Source: an uncultured Candidatus Saccharibacteria bacterium (GTDB lineage Bacteria; Patescibacteriota; Saccharimonadia; Saccharimonadales; Saccharimonadaceae). From it: a stretch of 8,389 nucleotides of DNA. The notes beneath the pieces are model-generated. The model was not told the DNA's origin. It did not search any database and saw only the letters and a program-made list of their open reading frames with translations. The DNA is taken from the NCBI GenBank assembly GCA_937976315.1, contig CALJRR010000075.1, forward strand, positions 1 through 8,389, given 5' to 3'. How positions within the stretch are numbered: the stretch's first letter is position 1; every line of letters begins with the position of its first letter. Of the stretch, positions 6,544-8,389 are shown piece by piece. Both the position numbers and the translations under genes were made by a program.

Positions 6544-6552
6544 TGATATAAT
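6544..6552 (+). promoter_or_regulatory. Extended -10 promoter of exonuclease I; predicted leaderless mRNA
   Basis: TGATATAAT is a perfect extended -10 (TGn plus consensus TATAAT at 6547-6552). Exactly six nucleotides separate it from ATG 6559, the same spacing as at obg. No good -35 or Shine-Dalgarno sequence is present. The 47-nt gap after obg shows no GC-rich terminator, so read-through from obg may also occur. Confidence 0.68.
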
Positions 6553-6558
6553 ATAAAT

Positions 6559-7977
6559 ATGGCGCAAACATTTTTCTTCTACGATCTTGAAACTAGCGGT
6601 CTTAATCCCAGGCAAGATCGAATTATGCAATTTGCCGGTCAGCGAACCGATATGGATTTGCAGCCGATTGGTGAACCGTATAATATTCTCGTGACACTAA
6701 ATGACGATACACTGCCGAGCCCTGATGCGTTAATGGTGACGGGCATAACGCCTCAAAAAACTGTCGAAGAAGGCTATACTGAGGCTCAATTTGCGCGTAT
6801 GCTCAGTGAGGAAATATTTACGCCTGATACGATTGCTGTTGGATTTAATAATATCCGTTTTGACGACGAGTTTATTCGTCATTTGTTTTGGCGAAATTTT
6901 TACGATCCATATGAGTGGACTTGGAAAGACGGTCGATCCAGATGGGATTTGTTGGATGTGGTGCGCTTAACCAGGGCGCTTCGACCTGAGGGAATTGAAT
7001 GGCCGATTGATGATAAAGGTGAGCCGAGCAACCGCCTGGAGCTCATCACGAAAGCTAACGGGATAGAGCACGAGAACGCCCATGACGCGCTGGCGGACGT
7101 GACGGCGTTGATTGCTGTGACTAAATTGATTAAGCAGAATCAGCCGCAAATGTACGACTATTTACTGAAAATGCGCGATAAGAAATTGGTACAGAAACTG
7201 GTGAATGTCGATGATAAAAAACCTTTTGTTTATGCGAGTGGTCGTTATGATAAGGAATTCGCCAAAACGACCGTGGTATTTCCGCTAACTACGAGCCGAA
7301 ATGGCGGTGTGATTGTTTATGATTTGCGTTATGATCCGACGCCGTTTGTTGATCTGAGCGTTGAGGAGTTGTCGGCGAAAATATTTGCAACATGGGAAGA
7401 AAGGCAAGCTGAAGATTTCGTTAAATTGCCAGTTAAGGAATTACAATATAATCGTTGCCCGGCAGTTTCGCCACTTGGCGTGTTGACTCAGGGTGATGGC
7501 TGGAAGAAGATTTCTCTGGATGCGGGAACTGTACAGAAGCATCAAGATATTTTACTTTCTCATCCGGATTTTGCCGAAAGGCTGCGTAGTATATTTGAGA
7601 ATAGGCCAGAGTTTAAGAAAATGACCGATCCAGAAGCGCAATTATACGATGGTTTTTTGGATAATAGTGATCGAGTTCGCGTTGAAGCTGTGCGTAATGC
7701 TGATGAGCGCGAGTTGGCTGATTTTCATCCGGAATTTCAGGATGAGCGATTATCACCACTATTGTTGCATTATAAAGCGCGAAGTTTTCCTAATTTGCTT
7801 AGTGAAGATGAACTGCGACAATGGGAAGAATGGCGCAATGAGCATTTACAGGTGCAACTGCCGCAATTTATGAAATCTCTGCAACGATTAGCACCTAGCG
7901 CGACTGACGAACAGCAGTTTATTTTGCAAGAATTGCAGTTATGGCTGGAGTCGGTTTTACCTTCTGTTAACTCCTGA
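6559..7977 (+). CDS. sbcB: Exodeoxyribonuclease I (SbcB family)
   Basis: 472 residues, close to the 475 of E. coli ExoI. It degrades single-stranded DNA 3' to 5' in recombination and mismatch repair. The DEDDh exonuclease residues are all present: D9 and E11 (FYDLETSG), D103 (NNIRFDDEF), H175 and D180 (NAHDALAD). Blocks RNFYDPYEW (112-120), SRWDLLDVVR (127-136), ALRPEGIEWP (140-149) and LTKANGIEH-like ITKANGIEH (163-171) closely match the E. coli enzyme as I remember it. The SH3-like and helical C-terminal ExoI regions follow, including YNRCPAVSPLGVL (297-309) and the closing helices (about 355-470). The protein therefore appears complete, not merely a DnaQ-like domain. Such a strong match to a gammaproteobacterial-type enzyme is noteworthy in this lineage. 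The gene ends with TGA, and no terminator is evident after it. Confidence 0.95.
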   Translation: MAQTFFFYDLETSGLNPRQDRIMQFAGQRTDMDLQPIGEPYNILVTLNDDTLPSPDALMVTGITPQKTVEEGYTEAQFARMLSEEIFTPDTIAVGFNNIRFDDEFIRHLFWRNFYDPYEWTWKDGRSRWDLLDVVRLTRALRPEGIEWPIDDKGEPSNRLELITKANGIEHENAHDALADVTALIAVTKLIKQNQPQMYDYLLKMRDKKLVQKLVNVDDKKPFVYASGRYDKEFAKTTVVFPLTTSRNGGVIVYDLRYDPTPFVDLSVEELSAKIFATWEERQAEDFVKLPVKELQYNRCPAVSPLGVLTQGDGWKKISLDAGTVQKHQDILLSHPDFAERLRSIFENRPEFKKMTDPEAQLYDGFLDNSDRVRVEAVRNADERELADFHPEFQDERLSPLLLHYKARSFPNLLSEDELRQWEEWRNEHLQVQLPQFMKSLQRLAPSATDEQQFILQELQLWLESVLPSVNS

Positions 7978-7996
7978 AATGCGGTTATGTTAAAAT
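7967..7996 (+). promoter_or_regulatory. Extended -10 promoter of the Asp-box protein gene
   Basis: TTAACT (7967-7972, weak -35), an 18-bp spacer and TAAAAT (7991-7996) preceded by TGn (7988-7990) form an extended -10 promoter. It begins inside the last codons of exonuclease I. Expected start is near 8003, leaving a leader of about 93 nt. A TATAAA at 8053-8058 is a weaker alternative -10 without a matching -35. Confidence 0.5.
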
Positions 7997-8014
7997 TGAA
8001 GCAATCAATAAATT

Positions 8015-8023
8015 GGGGGAGGG
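8015..8023 (+). promoter_or_regulatory. Strong Shine-Dalgarno sequence of the 7-codon leader ORF
   Basis: GGGGGAGGG contains GGAGG (8018-8022), five nucleotides before ATG 8028. It is at least as good as the one of the main gene downstream, which makes translation of the tiny ORF likely if the transcript starts near 8003. Confidence 0.55.
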
Positions 8024-8027
8024 ACCA

Positions 8028-8051
8028 ATGTCATGTAATATGCCAGAATAG
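8028..8051 (+). CDS. Possible 7-residue leader peptide upstream of the Asp-box protein
   Basis: ATG 8028 to TAG 8049-8051 encodes MSCNMPE behind a very strong Shine-Dalgarno sequence at ideal spacing. It ends 44 nt before the main start codon. Like the leader ORF upstream of the LysM-CHAP gene, it has Cys at position 3. A cis-acting leader peptide or ribosome-stalling element is possible. The alternative is that the G-rich stretch serves another purpose, such as regulator binding. No terminator hairpin is visible between it and the main gene, so classical attenuation is not supported. Confidence 0.35.
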   Translation: MSCNMPE

Positions 8052-8084
8052 GTATAAACTATTCGTATATAACAAAAACAAATT

Positions 8085-8090
8085 GGGAGG
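8085..8090 (+). promoter_or_regulatory. Shine-Dalgarno sequence of the Asp-box protein
   Basis: GGGAGG lies five nucleotides before ATG 8096 and fixes that start. The context AAATTGGG...AGG repeats the one in front of the leader ORF (8010-8022). Confidence 0.8.
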
Positions 8091-8095
8091 AAAAA

Positions 8096-8389
8096 ATGTT
8101 ATATAAAAACAAAATAAAAGTACAAAACATATTAAAGAGCATAGTAGCTTTGATGCTTATGCTCACGCTGTCTTTATCTACGGCTCTGTCGCCACTGGCT
8201 AAAGCAGAAGAAGCAAGGTACACGTGGAAAAATTTAACGTCAGTGCCAGGTTATAGAATAGGAAGTATTTATATTAGCCCAGACGGCTCGAAACTTTTTG
8301 CCATGGAGCGGGATGCTGCTCATAACACAACAGACTTATGGATGTCTGCGGATGATGGGACTACTTGGAGAAAAATATTTTCGAAGCAG
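8096..8389 (+). CDS. Secreted Asp-box/BNR-repeat protein, N-terminal part (3' end outside window)
   Basis: The frame is open from ATG 8096 to the window end (98 codons). The N-terminus is a classical signal peptide: basic MLYKNKIKVQNILK, a hydrophobic core at about 15-32, and an AKA cleavage site (residues 35-37) before EEARY. The mature part holds YISPDGSKLFAMER (59-72) and SADDGTTW (84-91), which fits the Asp-box pattern S-x-D-x-G-x-x-W of BNR, sialidase and sortilin-type beta-propellers. Only the first blade is visible, so this could be a glycosidase, an adhesin-like propeller or a YCF48-like protein. An Asp-box alone does not indicate sialidase activity. The protein should act outside the membrane. 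It has its own promoter and a strong Shine-Dalgarno sequence. Confidence 0.85.
   Translation, partial: MLYKNKIKVQNILKSIVALMLMLTLSLSTALSPLAKAEEARYTWKNLTSVPGYRIGSIYISPDGSKLFAMERDAAHNTTDLWMSADDGTTWRKIFSKQ

Noticed and set aside
6137..6571. 144-codon open frame on the - strand opposite the end of obg
   Set aside because: It overlaps the conserved OCT domain and the exonuclease promoter, and has no ribosome-binding site or recognisable motif.

Overview
The window looks like a piece of chromosome from a Candidatus Saccharibacteria (TM7)-type Patescibacterium. This is inferred from the overall look of the proteins: an FtsA/PilM-like ATPase next to a single-pass protein with a baseplate-J-like outer part, and divergent MltG, RuvX and Obg. 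TGA ends at least two genes (mltG and exonuclease I), so the code is standard and not the TGA=Gly code of Gracilibacteria/SR1. All genes lie on the + strand and are tightly packed. There is no tRNA, rRNA, CRISPR array or insertion sequence.

Region 1 (1-3748) is one polycistronic run. It holds the C-terminal part of an FtsA/PilM-type actin-fold ATPase, a one-pass membrane protein with a large extracellular region, the RuvX/YqgF nuclease-like protein, and the endolytic transglycosylase MltG. Gaps are 1 nt or overlaps of 11 and 14 nt. Its promoter is outside the window, and no convincing terminator follows mltG.

Region 2 (3745-5174) is a separate unit for a secreted or anchored LysM-LysM-CHAP peptidoglycan hydrolase. 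It has a good -35/-10 promoter, an inverted repeat over the -35, a leader of about 130 nt holding a 16-codon ORF with its own Shine-Dalgarno sequence, and a clear intrinsic terminator. The hydrolase start (TTG 3938) is uncertain.

Region 3 (5174-7977) holds the ribosome-assembly GTPase Obg and a full-length exonuclease I (SbcB family). Each has an extended -10 promoter (TGnTATAcT or TGnTATAAT) placed so that the predicted +1 is the A of the ATG, so both mRNAs are predicted to be leaderless.

Region 4 (7967-8389) has another extended -10 promoter, a leader with a 7-codon ORF behind a very strong Shine-Dalgarno sequence, and the first 98 codons of a signal-peptide protein carrying an Asp-box/BNR motif. 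The window ends inside this gene.

Together, mltG and the LysM-CHAP gene point to peptidoglycan remodelling, and the first two genes to an envelope structure. Obg, RuvX and ExoI are housekeeping functions. The most unusual signals are regulatory: two adjacent leaderless genes with identical geometry, and two exported-protein genes each preceded by a tiny ORF starting Met-(Thr/Ser)-Cys.
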